Shown: positions 7,667 to 14,804, numbered from the stretch's first letter. The stretch is 16,663 bases of DNA from Betaproteobacteria bacterium (GCA_003153335.1 PLYG01000094.1:1-16663); one strand, 5' to 3'. Translations and numbers: made by a program. The notes: generated by a model from the letters alone, not told the origin.

Positions 7667-7751
7667 AACAGTGCGCTTCACATTCCGGCTAACATGTGAC
7701 CACGCGGAAACAGCAAGTCCGGGCCCACACCGGCCGCACGTAGCACTCCAT

Positions 7752-7758
7752 AAGGAGG
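7752..7758 (+). promoter_or_regulatory. Strong ribosome binding site fixing the start at 7764
   Basis: AAGGAGG lies 5 bases before the ATG at 7764. It decides this start over an in-frame alternative at 7659, which would overlap the end of apaH and put a non-signal-like stretch before the signal peptide. Confidence 0.8.
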
Positions 7759-7763
7759 ACTTC

Positions 7764-9920
7764 ATGAAAACTCGAAGTGCATTGCAGTCGGGCATCGCTG
7801 CCTTGGTGTTGGCCGCCGCAACGATCCTTGCCTCAGCCGCGCTTTCCGCCCCGCAACGTCCAGCCGCGACGGTCAGGATCGGGAGTACCGATATCGGCGG
7901 CGTCGTCACCGGACCGAAAGGCCCGGAAGCCGGAGTCTGGGTGATCGCGGAAACCAATGAGCTGCCCACCAAATTCGCCAGGATCGTCGTCACCGACGAG
8001 CGAGGCCGCTACCTGATCCCCGACCTGCCGGCGGCGAACTACAGCGTCTGGGTGCGCGGATACGGGCTGGTCGATTCGCCGAAGCTGCGGGCGAAGCCCG
8101 GGCAACTTCTCGATCATGCGGCGGTGCCGGCGCCCAGCGCGGCAGCGGCGGCGCACTATTATCCTGCGATCTACTGGTACGCGATGATGAAGATTCCGCC
8201 GGCGAGCGCGTTCGGTGGCAAGAGCGGCATCCCGGAAAAAATGACGCAGAACGATTGGCTCAAGCAGATGAAGAACATCGGCTGCATCGGCTGTCACCAG
8301 TTGGGCCAGGAGTCTACACGCATGATCCCGGCGCAGTTCGGGTCGTTCGATTCGGGCAGAAATGCCTGGATTCGCCGAATTCAGTCCGGCCAGTCTGGCG
8401 AGCAGATGACCCTTCAGCTCGCCGGCGCTTTCGGCGGTGTGCCGTACGACTACCTCGGCGACTGGACGGACCGCATCGCGAAGGGCGAACACCCCAAGGC
8501 CAGGCCGCCGCGGCCGCAGGGCGTCGAGCGTAACATCGTCATTACCTCGTGGGAATGGCACAACGACAAGCAGTATCTGCACGATCTGATCGCCTCGGAC
8601 CGGCGCCATCCGACCGTCAATGCCTACGGCCGGCTCTACGGCTCACCCGAATACAGCACCGACCTGATGCCGATTCTCGATCCGAAGACGAACGCGGTGA
8701 CCACGTTCCGGATGCCGGTGCGCGATACCGACATGCCCGAATCGCTCGGGCCTGGACACGCCGCCAGCGTCAAGCCGCTGCAGCCTTCGGCCTACTGGGG
8801 CGAGGAGAAGACCTGGGACACCCGGGCCAACAACCACAACGCGATGTTCGATAGCCAAGGCAGGGTGTGGCTGTCGGCAACCGTGCGCGGCATGGACAAT
8901 CCTGCATTCTGCAAGCAAGGCTCGGAGCATCCGTCAGCGAAGGCGTTCCCGCTGGAGCGGTCGACGCGCCAGGTGGCGATGCTCGACCCACGGACGATGA
9001 AGTACACGTTCGTCGATACGTGCTTCGGGACCCATCACCCGCAGTTCGGCTATGACGCCAACGACACGCTGTGGTTGAGCGGCACGGGGCCGGTGGCGGG
9101 GTGGGTCAACACCAAAGTATTCGACGAGACCGGCGACGCGGCGAAGGCGCAGGGCTGGTCGCCGTTCATTCTGGACACCAACGGCAACGGCCGCCGCGAC
9201 GACTACGTCGAGCCCAACCAGCCGCTCGACCCGGCAAAGGATAAGCGGATCGTTCCGGGTTCCGGACCCTACGCGGTGATGCCGAGCCCGGTCGACGGCT
9301 CGATCTGGTACACGGTAGGCGTCTTCGGCGGCACGCCGGCGGTGTTGCGTTTCGTGCCGGAGACGGGACTCTCGGAAATCTACAACGTGCCCGCGCCCGC
9401 GTTTGGCATTCGCGGCGGCGACATCGACAAGAACGGCGTGGTCTGGGCGTCGCTCTCGAGCGGCCACCTGGGCAGCTTCGACCGGACGAAGTGCAAGGGC
9501 CCGCTCAATGGTCCGCACGCGACCGGCAATCATTGCCCCGAGGGCTGGTCGTTCTACCAGTACCCGGGTCCGGGCTTCGAAGGGCTGGGCAACAACAGCG
9601 CCGAGTCGAGCTACTACACCTGGGTCGATCAGCACAACACTTCGGGGCTGGGCGAGAACATCCCGATGTCGACCGCCAATCTGGGTGACGGCTTTGTCGC
9701 GCTCAAGGACGGCAAGATGGTCACCATTCGCATTCCGTATCCGATGGGCTTCTACGCCAAGGGTTTTGATGGGCGCATTGACGACCCGAACGCGGGCTGG
9801 AAGGGCCGCGGCCTCTGGAGCACGAGCGGCGACCGCACGCCGTGGTTGATGGAGGGCGGCAAAGGAGCCAAGCCGCGGGCGGTGCATATCCAGTTCCGGC
9901 CGGGGCCGCTGGCGAACTAA
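7764..9920 (+). CDS. Secreted monoheme protein: carboxypeptidase-regulatory-like domain, CxxCH site and lyase/propeller-like region
   Basis: This predicted exported protein has 718 residues. Residues 1-29 form a signal peptide ending ASAALSA. Residues 38-115 look like a carboxypeptidase-regulatory-like beta-sandwich (GGVVTGPKGPEAGVWVIAET, then TDERGRYLIPDLPAANYSVW). A single c-type heme motif, CIGCH, is at 174-178, so periplasmic heme attachment is expected. The rest carries short repeated units of the kind seen in virginiamycin B lyase/SMP-30-like propellers (FDSQGRVWLSATV, YDANDTLWLSGTG, PVDGSIWYTVGVF, DIDKNGVVWASLSSG). DTNGNGRRD (471-479) resembles a calcium-binding loop. Cysteines 383, 420, 577 and 591 could form disulfides. 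The enzymatic role is not known; a periplasmic redox enzyme or electron acceptor is inference. It appears to be a single-gene unit after apaH. Confidence 0.8.
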   Translation: MKTRSALQSGIAALVLAAATILASAALSAPQRPAATVRIGSTDIGGVVTGPKGPEAGVWVIAETNELPTKFARIVVTDERGRYLIPDLPAANYSVWVRGYGLVDSPKLRAKPGQLLDHAAVPAPSAAAAAHYYPAIYWYAMMKIPPASAFGGKSGIPEKMTQNDWLKQMKNIGCIGCHQLGQESTRMIPAQFGSFDSGRNAWIRRIQSGQSGEQMTLQLAGAFGGVPYDYLGDWTDRIAKGEHPKARPPRPQGVERNIVITSWEWHNDKQYLHDLIASDRRHPTVNAYGRLYGSPEYSTDLMPILDPKTNAVTTFRMPVRDTDMPESLGPGHAASVKPLQPSAYWGEEKTWDTRANNHNAMFDSQGRVWLSATVRGMDNPAFCKQGSEHPSAKAFPLERSTRQVAMLDPRTMKYTFVDTCFGTHHPQFGYDANDTLWLSGTGPVAGWVNTKVFDETGDAAKAQGWSPFILDTNGNGRRDDYVEPNQPLDPAKDKRIVPGSGPYAVMPSPVDGSIWYTVGVFGGTPAVLRFVPETGLSEIYNVPAPAFGIRGGDIDKNGVVWASLSSGHLGSFDRTKCKGPLNGPHATGNHCPEGWSFYQYPGPGFEGLGNNSAESSYYTWVDQHNTSGLGENIPMSTANLGDGFVALKDGKMVTIRIPYPMGFYAKGFDGRIDDPNAGWKGRGLWSTSGDRTPWLMEGGKGAKPRAVHIQFRPGPLAN

Positions 9921-9924
9921 GGAG

Positions 9925-10092
9925 GACGGTGGTAGCGGCCCCTACTCCGGCCAGTCGGTCGACTTCACCGGTTACGCACCCGAGAAGCTCCCCCACGCCA
10001 TCGACCGCTGTGCATTCGAAGCCAAGCGACACTGCGCGATACTCGACGCGCGGCGGCATATGTTCCCGCACTCGGCGCAGGCGGCGGCGTAG
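9925..10092 (+). pseudogene. Glutathione S-transferase internal fragment
   Basis: In the frame starting at 9931 the sequence reads GGSGPYSGQSVDFTGYAPEK and then LPHAIDRCAFEAKRHCAILD. This matches, from memory, the start of the all-alpha domain of YghU/YfcG-type glutathione S-transferases, where the pattern is GSGP(Y/F)xGQ...F..YAPEK(L/I)..AI.R...E.KR...VLD. Similarity ends near 10060, and the frame stops at 10090-10092. The thioredoxin-like N-terminal half and the end of the helical domain are both missing, and there is no start codon. It begins within 10 bases of the stop of the heme protein gene, which suggests a deletion or rearrangement joined the two. It is not expected to encode a product. 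Confidence 0.6.
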
Positions 10093-10529
10093 GGACGGCC
10101 AGGCCGCGCGTCAATTGCGCGCGGAGGTCGTTGCAGACCTTAAGTTCCATTCCTCCGCCCGCTCCGCGCCGACCGTGTGATTGAAGAGCCGTTTCGGGCC
10201 GGAAGCGTCGGCGACCGGCCGTTTTTCGGAAAATAACGATTGGCCGTCCTTGTGGCCAAACCTTGCGCTGGAATATGGATGCCCTCAACGGCACCAGTGT
10301 GCCAGACAGTGGTCGATCGGAATCACTAATGGCCGGTGATGAGCATGGAGCTGCCTTTGTACGCGACAGCCAATGGATGACAGGATGCGACCCTACCGTG
10401 AGCAGTCCGTTCTTGGCGTGCGTCCTTAACCCACGTCAACTCCCTACGCGGCGCTTAACTGTCCTCTGCGGTATTTCCCTTCGGCAATTTTGGGTTTGGG
10501 CCGCCGCACCTCGGATTTGAGTGTCTACC
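10093..10529. other. Gene-poor stretch with a GC-rich hairpin
   Basis: No convincing coding region was found. A hairpin at 10104-10124 has CCGCGCG pairing with CGCGCGG around TCAATTG, followed at once by AGGTC-N6-GACCT (10125-10140). Together they might end transcription from the heme-protein gene, but there is no T-tract. The remainder shows no recognisable protein similarity in any frame. Confidence 0.4.
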
Positions 10530-10754
10530 TCAAGCTTCCAGCGGACGGAGACAGGCGATCATTTCATTCCACGCCTCGATGGCTTCGGCGATGGCAGCGG
10601 CTTCGTCCTTGCCCACCGCGGGAATCGCGGGACCGAGCTGCCCGCAGACCGGACAGGCCATTCGGTAGAAGATTTCGTCACTCCCATCTGCGGTGCGGCG
10701 GGTGCCGCGAACTACATCGGCTTCGGCGCCACAGGTGCAATGTCTTTTTCTCAT
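10530..10754 (-). CDS. Lar-like zinc-ribbon protein (restriction-alleviation family resemblance)
   Basis: This 74-residue cytosolic protein has a four-cysteine zinc ribbon, C6-x-C8 and C34-x2-C37 (CTCGAEA and CPVCGQLGP), followed by alanine-rich helix sequence ending AIEAWNEMI. The arrangement of CxxCG, a middle CPxCG, then EAIxAWN is the hallmark of Lar-type proteins, mostly phage and mobile-element proteins that relieve type I restriction, and of related short zinc ribbons of unknown role. The ATG at 10754 has no strong ribosome-binding site. It stands alone on the minus strand amid decayed sequence, which fits an acquired or phage-derived gene. The fold is likely; the restriction-related role is not shown. 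Confidence 0.6.
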   Translation of the reverse strand: MRKRHCTCGAEADVVRGTRRTADGSDEIFYRMACPVCGQLGPAIPAVGKDEAAAIAEAIEAWNEMIACLRPLEA

Positions 10755-11160
10755 GATTCAGAATAGGTGCTGTGCGGGCGAATAAAGTGGAAGAGTGTAG
10801 TGTACGGAATCGGGTTCATCAAGTGTGAAGCTCGTGCCGTACACACTCCGCAAGGGCAGAGCGGTACGGGCTGTTAGCCTTAGCACTGAAGATTGAACGT
10901 CAGCACCTGGCCGCTCGGAGACCATCACAATCCAAGCCTACCCACGTCGCTGGCGACAGCAACGCTTCTGACACCGGTCGATCGAGAAAACGAACGGCCG
11001 GTGATTTGCGGAGAGCCGCCGCTGTGCTCAACAGTCGATGAAAGTCGCTTCACGACCCCAACCGGACGTACAGACTCTTGGATAGCGGACGTTCAACGTT
11101 CGAGGTGGGCCGCAGGCATAGTTTTCCGCGGGACATATGCTCGACCGATGGGCTATGCCC
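10755..11160. other. Gene-poor stretch with an imperfect inverted repeat
   Basis: No gene was recognised. An inverted repeat lies at 10793-10848: GAGTGTAGTGTACGG (10793-10807) and CCGTACACACTC (10837-10848) pair over 12 bases once a 3-base AGT insertion is looped out, with a 29-base loop. It sits upstream of the Lar-like gene and could be an operator or the remains of a mobile element end. Around 11085-11110 a short palindrome, ACGTTCAACGT, is present. The rest looks like non-coding interspersed sequence. Confidence 0.4.
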
Positions 11161-11162
11161 CA

Positions 11163-11395
11163 TCTTCAGACTAATGCTTCGGCGTCGGGCGCTACCTCGA
11201 TTTTTACAACGACGCCTACCGCACACTGCGTTTGGCGACCAAACCCGGACCAGGCACACTTCACCAAACAGACCTTACCGAAAGCAGTGTTATTTAGATC
11301 CGGGTACTTCAGAGGCGTCCCGCCCGTGGTGAAACCCCACCGCAGAGAAATCACTTGCGAAATGCGGAACGCTGTCTTAACTAACCGAGTCTGCT
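11163..11395 (+). mobile_element. IS3-family transposase C-terminal remnant (frameshifted)
   Basis: One frame reads GVGRYLDFYN (to about 11210), the typical run-up to the end of the DDE integrase domain in IS3-family OrfB. After a shift near 11233-11238, another frame reads PDQAHFTKQTLPKA, matching the TPDQAYF motif that normally follows the RRPHSSL motif of these transposases. The bases between (TTTGGCGACC) fit the second half of a decayed HSSLATKTPDQ run. A TAA stands shortly before GVGRYLDFYN. Only the last 50-70 codons are traceable. No terminal inverted repeat or target duplication was found. This is a dead fragment. Confidence 0.55.
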
Positions 11396-11436
11396 CTGTA
11401 GCAACGTGACGTGGCTCTGGTTAATCGCGCCTGGAT

Positions 11437-12954
11437 TCATTGTTGTTTTACTCCCTGCGTTTTCATTGCTTCGAGCCCGTTGAGATCGATCATCCCCAGC
11501 GCTGACTTGATTGTCTCCATCTTCACGCCATTGCCGCTGACTTCCACTTCGAAGCGCCCGCCGAGCTGAATCTTGAGATCGCCCTGTTGGGAACGGCGGT
11601 CGTAGGATTCGTGAATCTGCCGCCCGTTGGACCGTGTCGTCTTCTCATAGCCGGTGTCGGTCTCCTTCTCGAGCTCCGGCTCCAGCGCGGCACCTATCCC
11701 GGCAAGCGACGTCAACGTACCAAGATCGGAAATCTTGACCTGCACGCGGCCGTTTGCGCCATCCCGATACTCGGCTTCCGCGGTAGAAACCTGAATACCC
11801 ATCATTTCATTGCGCTCGCCCGAGGCATTGGTCCGCTGCATTTCGGGCAACGAGTCGGGCAGCATCTTTTTCAGGACCCGAAAGTCGACCGGCTCGACGG
11901 TTTTGCCGCCGCTCAATGCACTGCCAAGCGCGCCCATTGCGCCCACGGCTGCGGCGAGTTCGTTCGATGAAGGGGATACGCTCTTGGCGTTGCCCGTGTC
12001 AGGCGCCGTCTGCTGCTTTGCCTGAGCCGCTTGCTGTTCCATTTGACGCCCGAGTTCGGCCATCTTTCCAACGGCAGCTCCGATCGCGGCCTTCCCGCTA
12101 GCGTCTTGCCCAAGCAAACCACCTACCAGCGCACCCGCCGCGGCTGCGCCTGCCCTTTCCGAAGCGGCCCGTTGTTCAATGGCGCTGCCGCGCATGCCCA
12201 TCAGCGATAAGCCGCCGATTCCTGCCATGGCTCCGCTGACTATGCTGACCACAATGCCAAGAACGATTGCGCAAATCACCACGACGGCGGTGTACCCTAC
12301 TGCCTTTTCCTTGGGCGATTTCATCAAAATCGGCAGACCGAGATAGAGCAGATACAACCCGTATAGCGCCGCGATCAGTACCAACATCGACAGCATGGGG
12401 AACAAGTAGAGTATTCCGGCGAGCCAGGCCGGCGTGTAGGCGTAGGCCGCAACCTGCAATGCCCGGGCTTGATTCTTTTCCCCGGAAAACGTGGGGGCGA
12501 GCGCATTGATGATCAGTCCCAGCACAAATACGCCCACCAACGCCAGTACGAAGGCGACGATCGCGTACATCAAGCTGCTTGCGAGCGGCGTTCGAATCGT
12601 TCCCATAAACGGTATGGAAATACCGACAAGCGACATGCCGATCATTGACGCAATCGGCCCAATCGCCGCCAACGGCACAACGTAGCCGGTAAAAAGTTTC
12701 GCCGTCGATGTCGATTCCGTAGCGATGACCGGCCATTCGGCGCGTGGCTTGAGCAGAATGTTCCTGGCTCGCTCGATCAGTCCAGGAAATTGCCTCTTCA
12801 TGTCGTCCCACGCGGCCGCACCTCCTGTCGCGGCGGGCGAGACAGAAGGAGGGGGGACATCCGGCGCCGCGCTTGTTGCGTCCACCTTGGCGCCGCAAGC
12901 GGCGCAAAAGCGAGCGCCTTCCGCAAGCAATTTATTACATGCAGAACAATTCAT
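11437..12954 (-). CDS. Zinc-ribbon Yip1-domain membrane protein with unrecognised C-terminal domain
   Basis: This predicted inner-membrane protein has 505 residues. The N-terminus is a zinc ribbon, MNCSACNKLL...FCAACG, with cysteines 3, 6, 17 and 20. A linker rich in Pro and Ala leads to a Yip1-type domain (about 60-250) with about five membrane segments and the family-typical AAYAYTPAWLAGILYLFP, ALYGLYLLYLGLPILMKSP and EKAVGYTAVVVI. Then come a Gly/Ala-rich stretch (about 260-360) and a soluble domain (about 370-500) with PVDFRVLKKMLPDSLPEMQR, VQVKISDLG and GGRFEVEVSGNGVKMETIKS, which I cannot assign. The start at 12954 is preferred to one six codons upstream because it opens directly on the ribbon, with GGAGAACCGG upstream. 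It stands alone, convergent with the plus-strand genes to its left. Function unknown. Confidence 0.85.
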   Translation of the reverse strand: MNCSACNKLLAEGARFCAACGAKVDATSAAPDVPPPSVSPAATGGAAAWDDMKRQFPGLIERARNILLKPRAEWPVIATESTSTAKLFTGYVVPLAAIGPIASMIGMSLVGISIPFMGTIRTPLASSLMYAIVAFVLALVGVFVLGLIINALAPTFSGEKNQARALQVAAYAYTPAWLAGILYLFPMLSMLVLIAALYGLYLLYLGLPILMKSPKEKAVGYTAVVVICAIVLGIVVSIVSGAMAGIGGLSLMGMRGSAIEQRAASERAGAAAAGALVGGLLGQDASGKAAIGAAVGKMAELGRQMEQQAAQAKQQTAPDTGNAKSVSPSSNELAAAVGAMGALGSALSGGKTVEPVDFRVLKKMLPDSLPEMQRTNASGERNEMMGIQVSTAEAEYRDGANGRVQVKISDLGTLTSLAGIGAALEPELEKETDTGYEKTTRSNGRQIHESYDRRSQQGDLKIQLGGRFEVEVSGNGVKMETIKSALGMIDLNGLEAMKTQGVKQQ

Positions 12955-13179
12955 TTTTCCGGTTCTCCCCAACAGCGTGGCGATGAAACTTAATGGTTCG
13001 GTGATGCGCGATGCTGAATTTCATGGATGTACCGATCAGGAGATACTTACGCCCTATGTTTTGCCCGGAAACCTGATGCCGGCGTGCTTCATCTCCTTCG
13101 TCATTATGCCCGAAGAATCCGGCGTCGTTAGGTATCTCGCGCACGCAATCTTTTCGCTAGCAAGCGCTACAATCCACCA
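12955..13179. promoter_or_regulatory. Upstream region of the Yip1 gene
   Basis: These 225 bp lie between the start of the minus-strand Yip1-domain gene and the plus-strand SRAP remnant. A 69-codon minus frame here has no recognisable similarity and is not called. The region should contain the promoter of the Yip1 gene on the minus strand; no clear hexamer pair was found. Confidence 0.35.
13168..13173 (+). promoter_or_regulatory. -10 element (TACAAT) of the SRAP remnant, placed for a leaderless transcript
   Basis: TACAAT lies seven bases before the ATG at 13180. Transcription would then begin at or within a base or two of the ATG, and no Shine-Dalgarno sequence is present. This fits leaderless expression. 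No good -35 hexamer was found at the expected distance. Confidence 0.4.
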
Positions 13180-13314
13180 ATGTGTGGCCGACTCGTTTCA
13201 CCGGGACAGCAGGCCGCCGAGCGACGAACCGATGGGCAGGCAATCTACGTCGGCTTGGTTGCTGAGAGCGGACCGATGATGCCAATTTCATCCAAGGGCC
13301 GTTGGCGACCCTAA
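13180..13314 (+). pseudogene. SRAP-domain (YedK/HMCES-like) gene remnant with internal deletion
   Basis: The frame begins MCGRLVSPGQQAAER, the near-invariant start of SRAP proteins, whose Cys2 (exposed after Met removal) bonds covalently to abasic sites in single-stranded DNA. It then jumps to RTDGQAIYVGLVAESG, which resembles the internal GQPIF/Y..GLW stretch found well over 100 residues later in full proteins, and stops at 13312-13314 after 44 codons. Normal SRAP proteins have about 220 residues. The simplest reading is loss of both the middle and the 3' end. The catalytic Cys2 is kept, but the Asn, Glu and His active-site partners are missing. The N-terminal match is strong; the second match is tentative. 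Confidence 0.55.
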
Positions 13315-13554
13315 GCTGTCGGCAACGGTCCTCCGAACCGGTCATAGAAATCGACTCAAGCCGCCATTCAAGTAGCGGCAACGACGCGCCAGCGCTGTGG
13401 CAGACCGCCGGCGCCGAGCGCGAGTTGACCGCCGATCCGGCGCTACTGCCCACCCCAGCCTTCGAGTTCGACCAGCGCCTCACTTGGTAGCCACGACCAT
13501 CGACGCTTGTCTCTGCGCGACGCCGGGCGGGCTCGCGCCCGCCGCCGTCATGCG
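13315..13554. other. Gene-poor stretch, nothing recognised
   Basis: Frames run open on both strands here because of high GC, but none shows a known motif or a ribosome-binding site. The DNA after the SRAP stop (AGCTGTCGGCAACGGTCC and following) has the look of interspersed non-coding sequence. Confidence 0.4.
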
Positions 13555-13851
13555 CGCGGCACACGCGCGCCGGTGTAATTGCGTTATATTCGTGCGGCGC
13601 AGGCCATTGCCGTGCACAATCGACGCTTGATTCGCACCACCGTGCCCGACCACAATCAGGCGCGTGCGGTTTAATTGCCTATCCGTTGGTGGATCGGCAG
13701 CCACAAATCCGACGATCGCGTGCAGCGCGGAGGGCGCCACCGGGTTGCCGCAGTGCAATACCGCCCGACCGCCGAGCGCTTTCGCAACCGAGACGGCCGC
13801 GGCGAGCGCCTGGCGACGGTCGTGGCGGTCGGAAACGATGCGGATCTTCAG
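13555..13851 (-). pseudogene. Metallophosphoesterase (YfcE/MJ0936-like) remnant
   Basis: Reading leftward from 13851 the frame gives LKIRIVSDRHDRRQALAAAV then AKALGGRAVLHCGNPVAPSA. This matches the N-terminus of small YfcE/MJ0936-type phosphodiesterases, normally MKIGIVSDTHDN followed by AVxHCGDxVxP. The usual start codon is replaced by CTG at 13849-13851, and the metal-binding Asp of HCGD is Asn. Similarity fades after about 50 codons; a later IVHGNG may be a trace of the family's HGN motif. The frame is open to 13480, but the family's later GHxH site cannot be found. It ends 122 bp before aprM on the opposite strand and is read as a decayed gene. Confidence 0.45.
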
Positions 13852-13918
13852 GCGACACCTTCGGGGATGTTGTACCCGATGCCGTACCAAGTTCCTTTTA
13901 TTGCTGCATGCTCTTCTT

Positions 13919-13949
13919 TTGTGTGCGCTGCTCCCTATTGGTCTAGAAT
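13919..13949 (+). promoter_or_regulatory. Possible sigma-70 promoter of aprMBA
   Basis: TAGAAT at 13944-13949 is a good -10 hexamer. The best -35 candidate is TTGTGT at 13919-13924, with a long 19-bp spacer. The region is AT-richer than its surroundings, and the -10 lies 24 bp before the first aprM ATG. AAGGGG at 13965-13970 serves as the ribosome-binding site. Confidence 0.35.
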
Positions 13950-13973
13950 CAGGGCAATAAGAAGAAGGGGATC

Positions 13974-14762
13974 ATGATGTTCACCAGCAATCCGTTTGCC
14001 GAGCTTTCGGCGTCCATACCGCCCGCCGTCATGCAGACCTATGTAGTCATCATGATCGTTCTAGTTGCTGCTGGGACGATGTTCGATATCGTGCATAAGG
14101 GAAGCGCCAGGTATTTTTTCGATAATTGGCGCAAATCGAAAGCCGAAGGGTCGCAGCAACTTGGTGGCGGCGAAGTGGTGTCGCTCGCCATCCGGACCGG
14201 CCTTGTGGACGTCCTGGCATCCGGGGAATTCTGCAGCGCGCGCCGCCGGGTCGCCCATCTGCTGACGATGTACGGGTTCGTGATCTACGTGATCACCACC
14301 GCCGTCATGGTGTTCGGCTACCCGACACCTGCGACTCCGACACCCGCGATGCTGCCGCTTCTTTGGTGGGTCGGCGGCTTGATGGTTTGCCTGGGCGGAT
14401 ACTGGTTCTGGTTCTTCATACGGGTCGATGTCGCCGCCGAAGGACAGTCACCACTGCGCATCATGCGCGCGGATCTGTTCGTCCTCTCGCTTCTGAGCAG
14501 CGTGACGCTGGGCCTGATCTGGGCCTACCTGCAAGCGAGGGCGAGTTCCGGGGCCAACGTGTTATTCGGCTTGTACATCATCGCCACGACGGCACTGTTC
14601 GCAGGGATACCGTGGTCCAAGTTCGCTCACATGTTTTTCAAGCCCGCGGCGGCGTTCGAGAAAAGGGTTTCCAACGCGAACGGCTCCAGGAGCAACCTGC
14701 CCACCCCCTCCGACAAGCCGGAGCAGTTCGGCAGTGCTCGCGAACAGCCCCGGCACTACTGA
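13974..14762 (+). CDS. aprM: APS reductase membrane anchor AprM
   Basis: AprM is the membrane partner proposed to pass electrons between AprBA and the quinone pool in sulfur-oxidising bacteria. The product (262 aa) has about five membrane segments, near residues 20-40, 94-115, 126-148, 166-186 and 197-212, like the heme b subunits of the NarI/HdrE kind. Histidines in or beside helices, H95 (RVAHLL) and H219 (KFAHMFFKP), are candidate heme ligands. The C-terminal 35 residues are hydrophilic. It starts at 13974 with AAGGGG upstream; 13977 (second Met) is equally possible. It lies 42 bp upstream of aprB, and that context, more than the sequence alone, fixes the identity. Confidence 0.85.
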   Translation: MMFTSNPFAELSASIPPAVMQTYVVIMIVLVAAGTMFDIVHKGSARYFFDNWRKSKAEGSQQLGGGEVVSLAIRTGLVDVLASGEFCSARRRVAHLLTMYGFVIYVITTAVMVFGYPTPATPTPAMLPLLWWVGGLMVCLGGYWFWFFIRVDVAAEGQSPLRIMRADLFVLSLLSSVTLGLIWAYLQARASSGANVLFGLYIIATTALFAGIPWSKFAHMFFKPAAAFEKRVSNANGSRSNLPTPSDKPEQFGSAREQPRHY

Positions 14763-14804
14763 TCAGCTGACAATCGATTTTCACTTCTGGGGACCAGGAC
14801 CGCC

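Noticed and set aside
7678..7699. TCACAT-N10-ATGTGA inverted repeat before the heme protein gene, considered as a CRP/FNR site
   Set aside because: The half-sites are in the reverse order to a CRP site (TGTGA-N6-TCACA) and the spacing is wrong; a 6-bp stem alone is weak.
6806..7993. 395-codon minus-strand frame across apaH
   Set aside because: It is antisense to apaH and the following gene and has no recognisable content.
8934..9887. 317-codon minus-strand open frame opposite the heme protein gene
   Set aside because: Arg/Val/Ala-rich composition of a GC-driven shadow with no domain and no ribosome-binding site.
9965..10294. 109-codon minus-strand frame over the glutathione S-transferase fragment
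   Set aside because: Low-complexity Arg/Pro-rich sequence, antisense to a recognisable fragment.
10425..10890. Possible integron attC site around the Lar-like gene
   Set aside because: A GTTAGCC occurs near 10873, but no matching RYYYAAC partner or proper hairpin was found beside the gene.
12935..13144. 69-codon minus-strand frame upstream of the Yip1 gene
   Set aside because: It overlaps the start of the Yip1 gene in another frame and has no ribosome-binding site or known motif.
13664..13960. 98-codon plus-strand frame with a hydrophobic end just before aprM
   Set aside because: It is opposite the metallophosphoesterase remnant and has no ribosome-binding site; the hydrophobic end is the AT-rich promoter area.
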